Of a stretch of 64,000 nt of DNA, positions 19,001 through 24,814 are shown one piece after another. The DNA is from Candidatus Helarchaeota archaeon (GTDB lineage: Archaea; Asgardarchaeota; Lokiarchaeia; Helarchaeales; HEL-GB-A). The stretch spans positions 1 to 64,000 of the forward strand of contig JAEOSY010000322.1 of the NCBI GenBank assembly GCA_016840125.1, given 5' to 3'. The notes under the pieces are model-generated. The model saw nothing but the letters and a program-made list of their open reading frames with translations. It was not told where the DNA came from and searched no databases. The position numbers were made by a program, and so were the translations under genes. Position 1 is the first letter of the stretch, and every line of letters starts with the position of its first letter.

Positions 19001-21515
19001 CAGTTCCAGTAATATCAATCCCAGCATCTTCATCACGGTATGTGACAAAAACGGAGGTATACTCGTTGTAATACTCAGAGACGAGTGGGAATTGTGGTGA
19101 AGACATAGAGGTGGCGCGGGCGCGCACTTTAACGAGGAGAGAGAGTTGCTGTGCCGTATATCCGGCTTTATTAGCAGTAATATTAAGAAGATAATTTCCA
19201 ATGGCCTTCTCGGAGGTATTAAGCTCAATCTCATATCGTCCATTGCTGATGAAGGTGATGGAATAATCCACCCCCGGAGAGCCACTCCAATTGGCAGTTA
19301 TTTCACTGTAAGAGACACAGTTATTGATACCGCCTCCATCGAACTGGCGTGTATAATCGACCTCAATAGTTACATTATTTCTCCACGCGACTTCAACAGC
19401 TGGAGATTGAGGTGAGGTAAGGTAGGTTTCGTAGCCTAGTTCAACGGTAATTATAGTTTGATCACTATCGTAAGCGAATTTGGAAGCGTTGACAACCATA
19501 TAATATGTCCCCGCAGATAAAGCGGAAGTATCAAGCTCAGCTTCATAATAACTGGTTAGAAAAGTAAACGTAACTGGACCACCACTCCAATTTCCAACAA
19601 TGGTGGCTTCTCGGATCGTGGCATTTATTTCTGTGTCAATGTAATCAATTCGAGGATATAAATTATCACCGACTAACCCGAAGATATAATCATAGCCAGT
19701 ACGTGGAATAACGGATGCACCATGAGTTACGACGAACCAGCTATCTAGACGCCCTGCTTCAATAGCCCCAAGCCCGGTGGTGTCATTCCAGCGAACAATC
19801 ACAGAATAATTACCCGCAACGGCATTTGCGCCCGTTGAAGGAATTGTGAGTTGGGAGAAAGTAACAACTCCAGACGCGGCAGGGGCGGTGTATTCAGAAA
19901 GCCAAAGAGTCCCGTTCGGGAAATAAATTTCGAGATATGCGTTAGTACTTGTCACACCAGCCGGAGCTGTATCGGTTCCATCTAAAATATCAGCCTGAAT
20001 TCGGGTGGTGTTAGTAACGCGGAAGCTCTGACTATTTTGCCAAGTACCATCTAAGATTTGGGGTCGTACTGCATCCACGTAGTTGTGAGAAGTGGCAGTG
20101 ATCTTGTACCAACCCGGCACATCGTTATATGCAGCATTCGTGACATTAATGAGGGTGGAACTGATGGCACAGCTCGCTGTAACATCAATCTCGTAAGGAT
20201 TAAGAACTGTGATATTTGTCCAGTCGGACGGTTTGGTAATTTCAAAGCGGTAATTATAATAACCCGAAGGCGCTAAGCCGAAGACGTAGAAATCCCAATT
20301 TACATCCGTTCCGCTCTCCACCTCGAAATGGGTTCCGTTTGCGATCTGGGAGTACGTATATTTGGTTCCTTGGACAGACCGAGCATAAAGATCCAGATCT
20401 GCATCAAAATATGTTGTAGCCGAACCTGTCATCGAAAAGGGAACGTTAACCGGTGCAGAAGGAGATCCACTCCAAGTACTGGAATAACCTACATCACCTG
20501 TTCCGTAGGCGCCGATTGGTGAAACTACGTTCCCATCCATTTGTAAGCTATTGGTAGTAGGATTGACCTCCGCTTGGATATCCAGGACAATGTTATCTAT
20601 AAAAACACCGAACTTGTAATTCAAGGCTGCATCATCCGTGGAACTCCAGATGACGTTAGTGCCTTGGTATAACTGGAAAACGACATCTATCCCATCACCA
20701 GTATTGAAAAGGGCACCGGGGATTGAAAAGGAAGCTGAAGTTTGTGTGTTGTTTGTCTGAGGGTTAGGTGCAAGGAAGATATTATTATCATATAACCGTA
20801 CTCCTTCCACATAAACACGTAATTTTACTCCACCCAGATCGGTGTTTTGTGAGTAGACTGTCGGGGGATTGATGGTTCCCCAGAAGGTCGCAAAATCAAA
20901 TGAAAGATCCGCACTTAATACGGTCCCTCGTGGAAAGGAGGCAATGGTTTGGGAGATATTTACATGATCACCTAATTCAGTTCGGACATAATAGTGCCAA
21001 GCAACGTGGTTGTTCCAATGATCGAGTTCTTCTGTTTGATTTTCCCATTGGTGAGACAACATCATATAAGCTTGTCCTCCAACTTCCCCCGAGTCGGCCT
21101 CATCAACGGTATTGGGTGTTAGACCACCTATTCCATCGTCTTGATCATACTCAGCCTCAGTCCAACCCGTTATGCCACTACTAAAATCGCCGTTTGTGAG
21201 GTAGTCGGCAAAATCTGAAATCTCGAAGAGATTATTATAAACCTGATATCCATCCCAGTTGGTCGGTAGAGTGGCATAAATTGTACCAGGCGTTTGATTT
21301 TCTTGATCGTAGAATTGACCAATTCCATAATGAGTGACAGAAAGCGGTTGACCTACCTCAGTTAGTTCTAGGTTAGCCTCAGGGTAACTTGGCCCCTCAG
21401 GAGGATTGTTTGATGAGTTGGAATTATAATTTTCCATAGGCAATAACAAAATTATTCCAGAAAACGTGATGGCAAAGAGTAATGCCATTAAAACAAATCT
21501 TCTTTTCTTAATCAT
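4020..21515 (-). CDS. Giant repeat-built surface protein with a single C-terminal anchor
   Basis: This protein has about 5831 residues. I start it at ATG 21515 because AGGAGTG lies just upstream; an in-frame GTG sits at 21524. Order: signal peptide (residues ~5-28); a jelly-roll-like domain with an NGDFSSGITGW motif (~105-315); several beta domains; then about 35 Ig-like repeats of ~106-115 residues. The best-conserved repeats carry PYGNEVN, GITGL, GGHSF, GDY and NGTILTIQSY motifs. One TM helix follows at ~5551-5572 (IFIITMIAVAVVAGAWGY), then a ~260-residue cytoplasmic tail containing two copies of a ~45-residue helical repeat and a Lys/Pro-rich linker. N-x-S/T sequons are very frequent, so heavy N-glycosylation is likely. 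It probably heads an operon with the two genes at 3994 and 2875. A structural, adhesion or S-layer role fits; no enzymatic domain is recognised. Confidence 0.85.
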   Translation of the reverse strand: MIKKRRFVLMALLFAITFSGIILLLPMENYNSNSSNNPPEGPSYPEANLELTEVGQPLSVTHYGIGQFYDQENQTPGTIYATLPTNWDGYQVYNNLFEISDFADYLTNGDFSSGITGWTEAEYDQDDGIGGLTPNTVDEADSGEVGGQAYMMLSHQWENQTEELDHWNNHVAWHYYVRTELGDHVNISQTIASFPRGTVLSADLSFDFATFWGTINPPTVYSQNTDLGGVKLRVYVEGVRLYDNNIFLAPNPQTNNTQTSASFSIPGALFNTGDGIDVVFQLYQGTNVIWSSTDDAALNYKFGVFIDNIVLDIQAEVNPTTNSLQMDGNVVSPIGAYGTGDVGYSSTWSGSPSAPVNVPFSMTGSATTYFDADLDLYARSVQGTKYTYSQIANGTHFEVESGTDVNWDFYVFGLAPSGYYNYRFEITKPSDWTNITVLNPYEIDVTASCAISSTLINVTNAAYNDVPGWYKITATSHNYVDAVRPQILDGTWQNSQSFRVTNTTRIQADILDGTDTAPAGVTSTNAYLEIYFPNGTLWLSEYTAPAASGVVTFSQLTIPSTGANAVAGNYSVIVRWNDTTGLGAIEAGRLDSWFVVTHGASVIPRTGYDYIFGLVGDNLYPRIDYIDTEINATIREATIVGNWSGGPVTFTFLTSYYEAELDTSALSAGTYYMVVNASKFAYDSDQTIITVELGYETYLTSPQSPAVEVAWRNNVTIEVDYTRQFDGGGINNCVSYSEITANWSGSPGVDYSITFISNGRYEIELNTSEKAIGNYLLNITANKAGYTAQQLSLLVKVRARATSMSSPQFPLVSEYYNEYTSVFVTYRDEDAGIDITGTVISNWTGATVTSMGGGTYNVTFRTNLALGDYFLNVTATRANFQSAQILIKIRINERITDLTYDPPAAVPIESLINITVTLLDGVNGSALLNSTSQLYISVNASLSGYWTSYDMGAGVYNLEIDTSAPIFTTPANYYIDIDVTWTGVPYYSNESVLIRLTVRTIGTTLNYDPPGQIPYGNYLNLSVYYTVSDSESIYDGNGIGGATIGLSGYTPGVDYNVFAGASAGDYIIQIFSATLSSITTYSFTVTASGLSDYQATNRAIDVTVRKLQGAISAQAVGTVPYGNEVNISISITYDDPDSYVYDGQGIAGLTATEITISGGHSYIVSELSGGDYVVTLLNGTLLSITTFDVGIQFASAATYTGDYTNVSFTVRKLQTLLIADPVGSAPTGNEVNVTVHFTYNDPSSLFWDGIGVTGLVKGDFNMTVPHDFNLHELGNGDYVLEIINTTVITIQTYVITITIIDTATYNGDNVDVSFQVRKLSASLTISPIGSQPYGNNVNLTVNAVVNDPASLYWDGLGITGLVDANFTISGAHSFTIEEQATAGEYVFTISNSTLFTITSYPITIDMATSQTISAASADTTITIREISTSLTATPAGSKPVGNPVDISINVIYSDGNSQFYDGIGITGLTVANFQVSGGHSFTVSEVGNGDYTLTILNGTILTIQSYVITITLNAGANYTGDSVQTSFDIRSLATSIIAQPVGTHPYGNEVNVSLSVTFNDPESLFYDGDGIAGLTTPDFSITGGHVITVTAGAGAGDYTMIIANGTIITIQSYSPTVSINAGTNYTGSSTQVSFQIRQLTTSISATPPVPQPYGNEVNISITVEYSDPASQWYHGMGITGLTTGDFSISGGHSITVYEVGNGDYTVVIDNGTLLTVQAYSVQITLSAAVAYQSSNVNVDFNIRNLITQLNADLVPDQPYDEDVNVTVYYTVNDPTSIHYHTNGITGADVNITGWTYSTDYVTYDLGNGVYILALSKSRLTLLTQYSLSITASNVANRDSALTTSIFNVRAISTSFTYVAPSPTPWGYNITIDLTYKVEDSLSSQNTNPVTAPLSVTVNESDSFSGDWVEVGGGLYQVELDTAALSSGTYITNITIYKQNYVNRSVIVTFTIIPHRTQVTYDIVDPSPWGKNTTIVVYFMDLDNGSQQISSVYDITLNESQSLGYNWVDNGDYFTITLDTTDPEIWFVGSFKANVSIYQFDFQNSSTLIPIIKQTRSTDIFYETPDIVPFQQNATVKFRYQDLDNSTSAVGINNNTNPQIPGLINYAGNVSMTLQVFDSSWVEVGSVTHWFFTMENVVSYGDGWYNVTIDTNSLGLIGTYYARIFINWMSNILYYNQTITIPFNVRAVTALLEYQPPGSQAYTEGGYVPVWVKYTDIDNSLPIDGATINITYIEDPSNVQLTNFVLGTNYTVEPFGVGDNTRGQGWYLIKVTMGSSFLNVFGSYDFRIKANKTNYDTRELLNVTFAIRQGFTQFTSPFAPASFITDGLTNITISYYDSESGIGIVNQSVGNVILTWVWYNATHPNVTAVYGWSNTNNSWIASGDTGNYPMGDDGRYQILLDASGMTIGDKFIIGLNISAGVLVESQHLNISFIIEPQSSVMGVTQPLEVVYGETGSFNVTYQKTDGSGINGTSISLYDLDAGASVNPAYYQVVTIDNNTGLYQININTTFKAPAASGYHQIRVDATGAPYTPRSLNVYLRVRPIDSQVVITPSAAKGYNELTNITLTYRDVFYDRPINDSNLQDLDDVIIDVTNILSTHWSLYVGSDYGQYIIEINNSYWGSINEQGFSVSVDVLWSGTPYFQNWTGMSFSLPVRARSTDFSYPPPTQAPYGANSSITFTYRDIEAGAGAGISNVTGDIRFYIYDSYMQLWNSSGFAWVSDAGSGDYDVEINTSKLPTIGSYTFTSVIQWLGEPYYNNQTSIFNVTTRQLNTILSFTPSAPIPYGNHLDLDFLLNISDSYRNGEAISTAQLNITSISGIVQGSLTFSYGTDYIVTNQGAGRYTLRIFNTSLLVDTYTVALQASNYHVNLIYTNATANFGFEVRKLVTSVIITPISDVPYGNSVNISVLVKYTDFGSTYYNNRGITGLNDSTLVLAGAYTYQVIDLGSGNYIVQIANSSILTIQSYSVNLTLQSTSTHTSANALSSFNVRKLNIIVTADPVGSVPYGNEVNITVHVTYVDPDSLYYDGLGIAGISSSNFSISGGHSFNVHDQSGGDYIIEILNTTVLTITSYIVTITIAATPTYNGDDVDVAFDIRKIVVSIGASPLGEIPFGNEVNVSLLIRYSDSDSKYYNLQGVTGLVTANFSITGGHTFVLYETGSGNYILSINNNTVLTIQAYSDIITLLDSADFTGDSTDISFTIRKLVTSITADPIGTHPYGNEVNITVHATYADPTSLYYSGGITGLPANNFSVTGGHSFLLFELGSGDYVLEIQNSTILTIQSYGLTITLADTQDYTGSSSAVSFTIRLLQSLITVDPIAAQPYGNVINLTVHITINDGASLYWDGLGITGLTSGEISLTGGHTYTVHEQGGGDYVLEIENGTLLTIQSYPITISVAAGAIYVGDAADTTIVIRRLTVSFTASPVGTLPYGNPVNISVHAEVVDFDSQWYNGLGLTGLTTPDFTVSGGHSFVVIEIGNGDYVINIANGTILTIQPYNVLITLLQGSSYSSDDAQASFTIRELATALVAPPVGTHPYGNEVNVSLTVQYDDPESLYWDGVGITGLTTPDFSITGGHSISVTEGSGGAYTLTISNGTILTIQSYSPTISISGTTNYTGSNTQISFTIRKLTTLVTADPVGDQPYGNEVNITVHATYNDPASLYYHLNGITGLVTSNFTVTGGYTYLVSEIGSGDYIITIENDTILNIQGYATQISIPDTQFYTGNSFNVSFSIRQLTTSIIADPIGTHPYGNEVNITVHVRYSDPASQYYNGRGITGLPISNFSVTGGHSFTLTETATAGDYILTIQNGTILTIQTYIVSITVVDSVSYTGSSVQASFTIRELQSLLAIDPITAQPYGNVVNLTIHVTINDGASLYYDGSGITGLTSGEISLTGGHTYTVHDLGSGDYIIEIENGTLLSIQAYPITISLAAGVTYAGDSADTTIVIRRLSTSITASPVGSVPYGNPVNISVHIEYTDFDSQWYNGLGVTGLTDANFQVDGGHSFTSTEISGGDYVITIANGTILTIQSYIVTITLNQGATYLGDNTLTSFTIRQLATSIVAIPLGTQPYGNEVNVSLQVSYSDTESLYWDGVGITGLTTPDFSITGGHSITIFEGSSGSYTLVIGNGTILGIQSYSPTISIGATTNYTGSNVQISFSIRKLTTSLTNDPVGIIPYGNSANFTIHAIYLDPLSQFYDGDGITGLTNTNFTVSGGHSFNVFEIGGGDYYIVIDNLTLLNIQQYSITFTLIAQPTYVQDTTDALVTVRKLITIVTADPIGAIPYGNYANITIHVSYTDPASQYYDGDAITGLTNANFSLTGGHTSNIIEIGSGDYSLIIQNTSLLTVTAYSMTLTLQGITIYVSDDVGIAFSVRRLITSTVVYPVGSMPIGNYINLTVLVKYSDLDSMWYHDTGIVGLTQANFSLTGGHTISLVEEQGSGNYLIQINNNSFNSIQTYNFLVILASSASYSGSSTSTGIIIRELTTALTVEAVPDVPYGNEANFSLYFRVSDPFSLFWDGDGIPGLFSTDNFTTDGGQTFDVYDLTGGYYIISIHNTTLLTVGSYSIDVTATGGAALGVFWENASYTVNFNVRALHTALTYRAVPPWYLNTPFGDNVTLGLDYIVNDPASLYHDGAPIDNSGFEIGGMTNGTDYIYTGNLGNYTIEILSTAVPLIQTYYIDINAYYKGIAQYDNASLLSVPFTVRKVYTTHTVWIGNQSLPGFSGWPWGENVTIRIYYNSTDHPGQVVQNSNISVVGSDVYQNGNYTVTTYTNGTFIIYVDGSAGEHGVGYTFDVTLFTPADTHLNETFLVSLSFRKSVGQVFLKEYPVYIPWGDNITIMFSYNNTEAGGYPGIDDATVNVLLSNASANPFFTYYNVSATYGPGMWIITMNTTWAAVTPTTDIPITFIIQAESLNTIYSETFHTVFIQALEMNLVVRSQDYSVYLDEASSFNVTLALRDRSHYNKIFGNYHYVENNSYWVNGSQGQYDDIEFYVTSRGFEYTNMTWYYGSIDLYPAPSQGNYTLRFNFNESGYPPIQELLTYVIQVRTTGKYVRETLDSEITIFTINLILRTHNTALTFDWATANATASYPVANFSTPDFANAEFINDSQYIYGDVINITFFWWDLDAFPVEGISPGNIKINYKEQNGSDFYYRVFNLFELYDNDQSYKGLYTIQIDTRIPYKNMVKNWTITVNATLDTFDRIYKLVQGVVQFELLPINTLVMDKREPKYLQVPFGDDLELHFNVTDIDHNTPIPLSGGDINGTIAGATATQAYAFYMDAIGTYRMRFYSLGLDFGTHNATIIITKQNYVTTVVNFSFTIRPILTTIEMYPILGKVNYTDRYRQFQIIEFRYIDIEDSVSYDLELHTYHTPGRIVSTPTNPLLFFGVNTSWADVGGTYSLITDETINGVYKVNVSLSANVNRYQVEVFVNLTPFAIAYKTIWINVTKANTYVTINSPAEDPTSIYQLLEGELQITFLNEYNEPMTGTVYCLFRDTGTGGIKRNVTLTPQGNGVYTARILTSDLTPGGTYSLEVYAISGNSNYANAPMAEVGIIIKPIWEHPIFIITMIAVAVVAGAWGYRRVKWIMLPREIKAIEIAKKNIKKNKEVDLPFRDIKDRDWMFASMFSDAWNVIGIKPPKLVRPEVVLFASEVSAILRTRMTTPEAESMINTLKTMNVEEAERHLGEMKIPPEATRRLLTIAGLIEKERMEVINFSQILSEVKGMEISYSQAEEIMITLQSMSPFDADKYLEAMVIPAEERQKILDSIGVKTISAPKKVKAPKKEKPREKEKPKEEPMDAAQIRAELNKLSGLSDEEKDSLLKDMEKLTLKEQKDILKNLKG
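8736..10328 (-). repeat. Five-repeat superblock, copy 3
   Basis: This segment of 531 codons is five consecutive Ig-like repeats whose order of subtypes (ADPIGTHP, IDPITAQP, ASPVGSVP, IPLGTQP, NDPVGIIP) matches the block immediately before it in the protein (10329-11915). It is directly tandem with that copy, which suggests duplication of a five-repeat unit. Confidence 0.7.
10329..11915 (-). repeat. Five-repeat superblock, copy 2
   Basis: This segment of 529 codons has repeat subtypes in the order ADPIGTHP, VDPIAAQP, ASPVGTLP, PPVGTHP, ADPVGDQP. Its second repeat shares GLTSGEISLTGGHTYTVH and ADTTIVIR with the corresponding repeat of copy 3, while adjacent repeats lack those signatures. The period is therefore five repeats, not one. 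Confidence 0.7.
15969..18200 (-). repeat. Array of seven Ig-like ~106-residue repeats, first block
   Basis: These seven repeats are of the same family as the block at 7428-13214. The two blocks are separated by about eight more divergent ~115-residue beta domains (13215-15968) that lack the PYGNEVN/GGHSF consensus. Confidence 0.75.
16287..17882 (-). repeat. Five-repeat superblock, copy 1 (distant, older)
   Basis: This segment of 532 codons shows the same subtype order as copies 2 and 3. Its second unit has the YPITI and ADTTITIR signature, its third has NPVDISI and NFQVSGGHSF, and its fourth has QPVGTHPYGN and TTPDFSITGGH. It is about 4.4 kb from copy 2, so the superblock was duplicated at least twice. 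Confidence 0.6.
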
Positions 21516-21524
21516 ATTAACCAC

Positions 21525-22059
21525 TCCTATGATAGAGGGGTGTCGCTATTTTTGTCGGCACCAAATAACTCTCTGGGAGATGTTCTAACTTCTTTATTAA
21601 ATAGTCACCCAACATCTATGAGAATTACATGCTTGCAATTATGTTAGCGTTTAAGAAGAATGTTGGAGACATATTTTAAGTGAAGATATACAAGTGTTGA
21701 ATTTTCTATTAGTAAGAAGATTATATATATCTTTTCAAAATAGCGATAGGTTCAGGATTTGTGAGATAGATAGTATATAAATGAAAATTGGATGTGGTTA
21801 AAATAAGAGTTCTGTATTTCCATCTCAATATTGCCAGAATTAATTACTATGAGTTAGATCAGTACCCAGCTTTAAGTGATATTCGTGCTAGTTGATTTAC
21901 TTTGATTTGGGGGTATTTTCATGCTTGAAGAGATTCAAAACTTTCCTTAAATGAGTCTAAGAAGAGTTTTACTTTTTTCTTCCTCTGAGGTGCTGAAAGT
22001 ACACCTACTAATTGCTCTTGGGTGTTTAGAAGTTTTCTTAAATGAGAAAGAGATTGAAT
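21525..22059. other. 535-bp AT-rich upstream region of the giant surface-protein gene
   Basis: I see no supported ORF, tRNA or structured RNA here. The region lies between the 3' end of the 22060-22707 gene and the giant gene. It holds two TATA-like elements in minus orientation, a near-palindrome AAGATTATATATATCTT (about 21717-21733), and two copies of CTTAAATGAG (about 21946 and 22037). The last ~60 bases carry the Shine-Dalgarno sequence AGGAGTG for the giant gene. Confidence 0.55.
21594..21604 (-). promoter_or_regulatory. Proximal TATA-like element for the giant-protein operon
   Basis: On the minus strand the sequence reads GACTATTTAATAAAG. A start of transcription about 25 bp downstream would leave a leader of roughly 55-60 nt before ATG 21515. 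A second, more canonical ATTTATATAC at 21773-21782 would give a ~235-nt leader; I cannot decide between them. Confidence 0.35.
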
Positions 22060-22707
22060 TTACTTTTGAGATTTAGTCAAAGTTTTTCTATTTATAGGTT
22101 TATATGAAGTCTTCAAATTTGTTTTAATCCTACCCGTTTTAAAGAGGATATAGAGCAAAACAACCCCCCCCAACAACCCAGCATATCCCCAGATAAATAA
22201 ATCAGGGGGGATCACGCTCGTTCGAATACTAGAAATATATAGGGAATAGGTAACATTTGGACCCGTTTGGGTGGCATTATAAAAAATAGCAGTTAGTGCG
22301 TAGGGTTGTTGTGTAGGGACATGTGGAATCGGTACTTGAACCTCTTCTGAACCATTAATATCAGTGTAATTAAGGCCTCTATTGTTAAATAAGGTAAAGG
22401 GAAGTGAGATATTATACCCTATTAAAACATATGAAGTGGTACTTATTTCTAGGAAAACTTTGGAACTGGGAACTGTATTATTCGAGAGGTCATATAAATA
22501 AATTTGGATGGTGAGAGTTTGATCCCACGTTAAGTAGCGACTACTCACTCTAATGGTCAAGTTAATTCCTTGATTTTGAACAGACTCCTGATAGGGACCA
22601 TTGGAAGTTGTTTCTATACTTGAATTTGGTTGTATGTAGAAAATTGAGCTAATAACTAGAATGACGATAGTCAATACAATTTGTTTACCTTGTTTTCTTT
22701 TCATCAA
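22060..22707 (-). CDS. Small exported, membrane-anchored protein of the glycosyltransferase cassette (copy A)
   Basis: The 215 residues comprise an N-terminal signal segment (~8-27), a ~135-residue extracellular beta-rich domain with several N-x-S/T sequons, one C-terminal TM helix (~173-193, LFIWGYAGLLGGVVLLYILF) and a short basic cytoplasmic tail. The extracellular domain shares QESV-QG-NLT near its start and HVPTQQPY-LTAIF-N-TQTGPNVT near its end with the protein at 37072-37692. Both paralogs directly follow a GT39-like gene, here with a 7-bp gap and GAGG upstream of the ATG. I do not recognise the family. The context suggests an accessory subunit or acceptor of the glycosyltransferase. 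Confidence 0.7.
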   Translation of the reverse strand: MMKRKQGKQIVLTIVILVISSIFYIQPNSSIETTSNGPYQESVQNQGINLTIRVSSRYLTWDQTLTIQIYLYDLSNNTVPSSKVFLEISTTSYVLIGYNISLPFTLFNNRGLNYTDINGSEEVQVPIPHVPTQQPYALTAIFYNATQTGPNVTYSLYISSIRTSVIPPDLFIWGYAGLLGGVVLLYILFKTGRIKTNLKTSYKPINRKTLTKSQK

Positions 22708-22714
22708 GTAAACC

Positions 22715-24712
22715 TCAATTTATTACATAAACCCTGAAATTATAATTTTCAAAGATAGGAGAGTAATTACCCTCAATATTTATTTGCCGAGAGTCATCCG
22801 CAGAGGTGCGTTGAAACGCTTCCCAAATATACGATGGAGATTTATAGATGACAAATAACGAATTATTCTCATAATTCCAATCAGAGATTAGATTAGTGTA
22901 ATTTCGAACCCAGAAATAATAGATATAGCTGAAACGTGGATGGTCGTCATCAATAAATACTGTATGAGTAGGATAATTCCGGATTACACCCATAAGATCG
23001 TCATAACCATATCGCGAGATCCAGAGATATCCGAGATTGGAGTAATAATAGGCGGGGTTTTCAACTTGATGGGTTGCGTCACGGTCTTTAGTGCCTATTT
23101 CATCCGAATGATCAAATGCGACAGTTGTCACAGAATAGAAGAAGGAGACTCCTACAACAACAACTAAGGTTCCATAAATAATCCATTTCCGTGAATTATA
23201 AATGTATTTTAAGACTCTTGTTTTAATCTTCTTATCTATATTGCTTAGGAGTTTGGTAATATGAGAACTAAGGATAATAAGAGGGAAAATAATAGGGGAT
23301 AAGGTTATTATCTGAAACCCCCGGGAAGTAAAAATGAGGAGATAGATTATTACGAAAGAGATTAGAGCTAAATTGAAAAATAAATGTTCCTTTTTATCAA
23401 AAAGGGATAGGACAGCACAGAACACTAGGAAGATAAATAATACAATGCCGAAGATATTTACCAAACCCGACATTTGAAAGGAGAAATAATTTAGAATACC
23501 AGGTCCTGTTCCATAGATCGGAATTTCCACAGAACCCACCGCTTCTGTCATTGGATCTGCGAGACCTAATACTCGGCTCCAAAAGGTATCCATATAACCT
23601 AGTTCAATATATGAAACAATGTTGGTGATGATGATGGGGAGGTAAAGGATTAAAACTATTAGCGCGAAACTAGTAAATTTTTTCAGGAGTAATTTAAATT
23701 GATCCATATCAAATCTCAAATATCGAATAGCAAGATAAACCATTATCGCTGGAATGAGAACAAGTGCTGAAAATTTAACAAGGAGACTTATTCCAACGAA
23801 AAATCCAGTTAAACCCCAACGTTCCTTGTAAGCAAAATAGAATGTAATTCCGACTAACAAAATAAATAATGCCTCTTGGTAGAATACCAAGCTCATAACA
23901 ACTGCAAATGTACAAACCGCGAAAATTAAGGTCGAAATGTAAGCAGAACGTTTATCATAAATATTTTTTACGATCCCATAGCAGAAAATTACCGCAAGGA
24001 TGCCGATAAACGCCGATTGGAATTTAACCATCCAATCTTCCATAAAAATCCATCCAGAAGGATTCAAAAGATTGATATTTATATTTGCTTGAAGATGAAA
24101 TATAGGAGGATGATGACCTGCTAAAAATTGGATTGGGGGAGAAGGTAATCCCATAACTTGATCTGGTTGAAGTACGGGGTAAGTAACTGCAGAGAAAATG
24201 GTATCATCAGTAGCAAAATCTGAGTAATTAAGGAAAGTAAATCGGAGGACCATCGCAATAATAATAATTAAAAGGAGAAATCGATTTTCTTTAACTAAGT
24301 TTTTAACCTTCGTGAGGCTATTTTTAAATTCAATCTGCTTTGAATTACATAGATCTCTTCTTTTGAAGTACAGGATACCAATAATAATCCATAGCACAAC
24401 AACCATTTCAATAACAAATTGGTGAAAAGTAGGTGTAATTCCCAGATAAAAATTAGTGAAATATTGAAAATAATATGTGAGAAGCATTATTAAGGAACTC
24501 ATTCCAAATGAAAGGAAAACACGTTCCCAAGAATTAAGATTTGAGATAAAAAAGCTTAGAGGATAACCTAACAGAAAAAAGAATAATGGTATTGTCAAAA
24601 TCCGGATGGGCCAGAAATTTACAAAAAAGATAATCAATATAGATATAATGGAGTACAAAATTATAAGCCAAAAAACATTAATAGTGTAATTTTTGTTATT
24701 ATTCCCATCCAA
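22715..24712 (-). CDS. GT39/PMT-like polytopic glycosyltransferase (copy A)
   Basis: The 665 residues resemble GT-C enzymes that transfer a sugar from a polyprenyl-phosphate donor to an acceptor outside the membrane. Four TM segments occupy residues 1-118, in an arrangement reminiscent of DUF1616 proteins. The GT39 core follows, with its first external loop carrying the acidic site (Asp165, Asp169, Asp170 in SDFATDD) after the helix ending at about 159. Roughly eight further TM segments and a ~115-residue external C-terminal domain complete it. The start is TTG at 24712. The gene is divergent from the radical SAM gene at 24815 across ~100 bp and is followed at once by its small partner. Its paralog is at 35073. 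Protein O-glycosylation or lipid-linked sugar transfer is likely; the substrate is unknown. Confidence 0.75.
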   Translation of the reverse strand: MDGNNNKNYTINVFWLIILYSIISILIIFFVNFWPIRILTIPLFFFLLGYPLSFFISNLNSWERVFLSFGMSSLIMLLTYYFQYFTNFYLGITPTFHQFVIEMVVVLWIIIGILYFKRRDLCNSKQIEFKNSLTKVKNLVKENRFLLLIIIIAMVLRFTFLNYSDFATDDTIFSAVTYPVLQPDQVMGLPSPPIQFLAGHHPPIFHLQANININLLNPSGWIFMEDWMVKFQSAFIGILAVIFCYGIVKNIYDKRSAYISTLIFAVCTFAVVMSLVFYQEALFILLVGITFYFAYKERWGLTGFFVGISLLVKFSALVLIPAIMVYLAIRYLRFDMDQFKLLLKKFTSFALIVLILYLPIIITNIVSYIELGYMDTFWSRVLGLADPMTEAVGSVEIPIYGTGPGILNYFSFQMSGLVNIFGIVLFIFLVFCAVLSLFDKKEHLFFNLALISFVIIYLLIFTSRGFQIITLSPIIFPLIILSSHITKLLSNIDKKIKTRVLKYIYNSRKWIIYGTLVVVVGVSFFYSVTTVAFDHSDEIGTKDRDATHQVENPAYYYSNLGYLWISRYGYDDLMGVIRNYPTHTVFIDDDHPRFSYIYYFWVRNYTNLISDWNYENNSLFVIYKSPSYIWEAFQRTSADDSRQINIEGNYSPIFENYNFRVYVIN

Positions 24713-24814
24713 TGATTCTTCAACTCAAACTTTTTACCTTAAATTATTATTACTAATTTTAAGGATAAAATTTTTGGCATAACTATTTAGAATTAGAACA
24801 GTGTATCAGACGAA

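Noticed and set aside
21525..22059. A tRNA or small RNA gene in the long gap upstream of the giant gene
   Set aside because: No T-loop GTTC consensus with matching acceptor stem and no stable GC-containing stem was found; the region is plain AT-rich promoter DNA.
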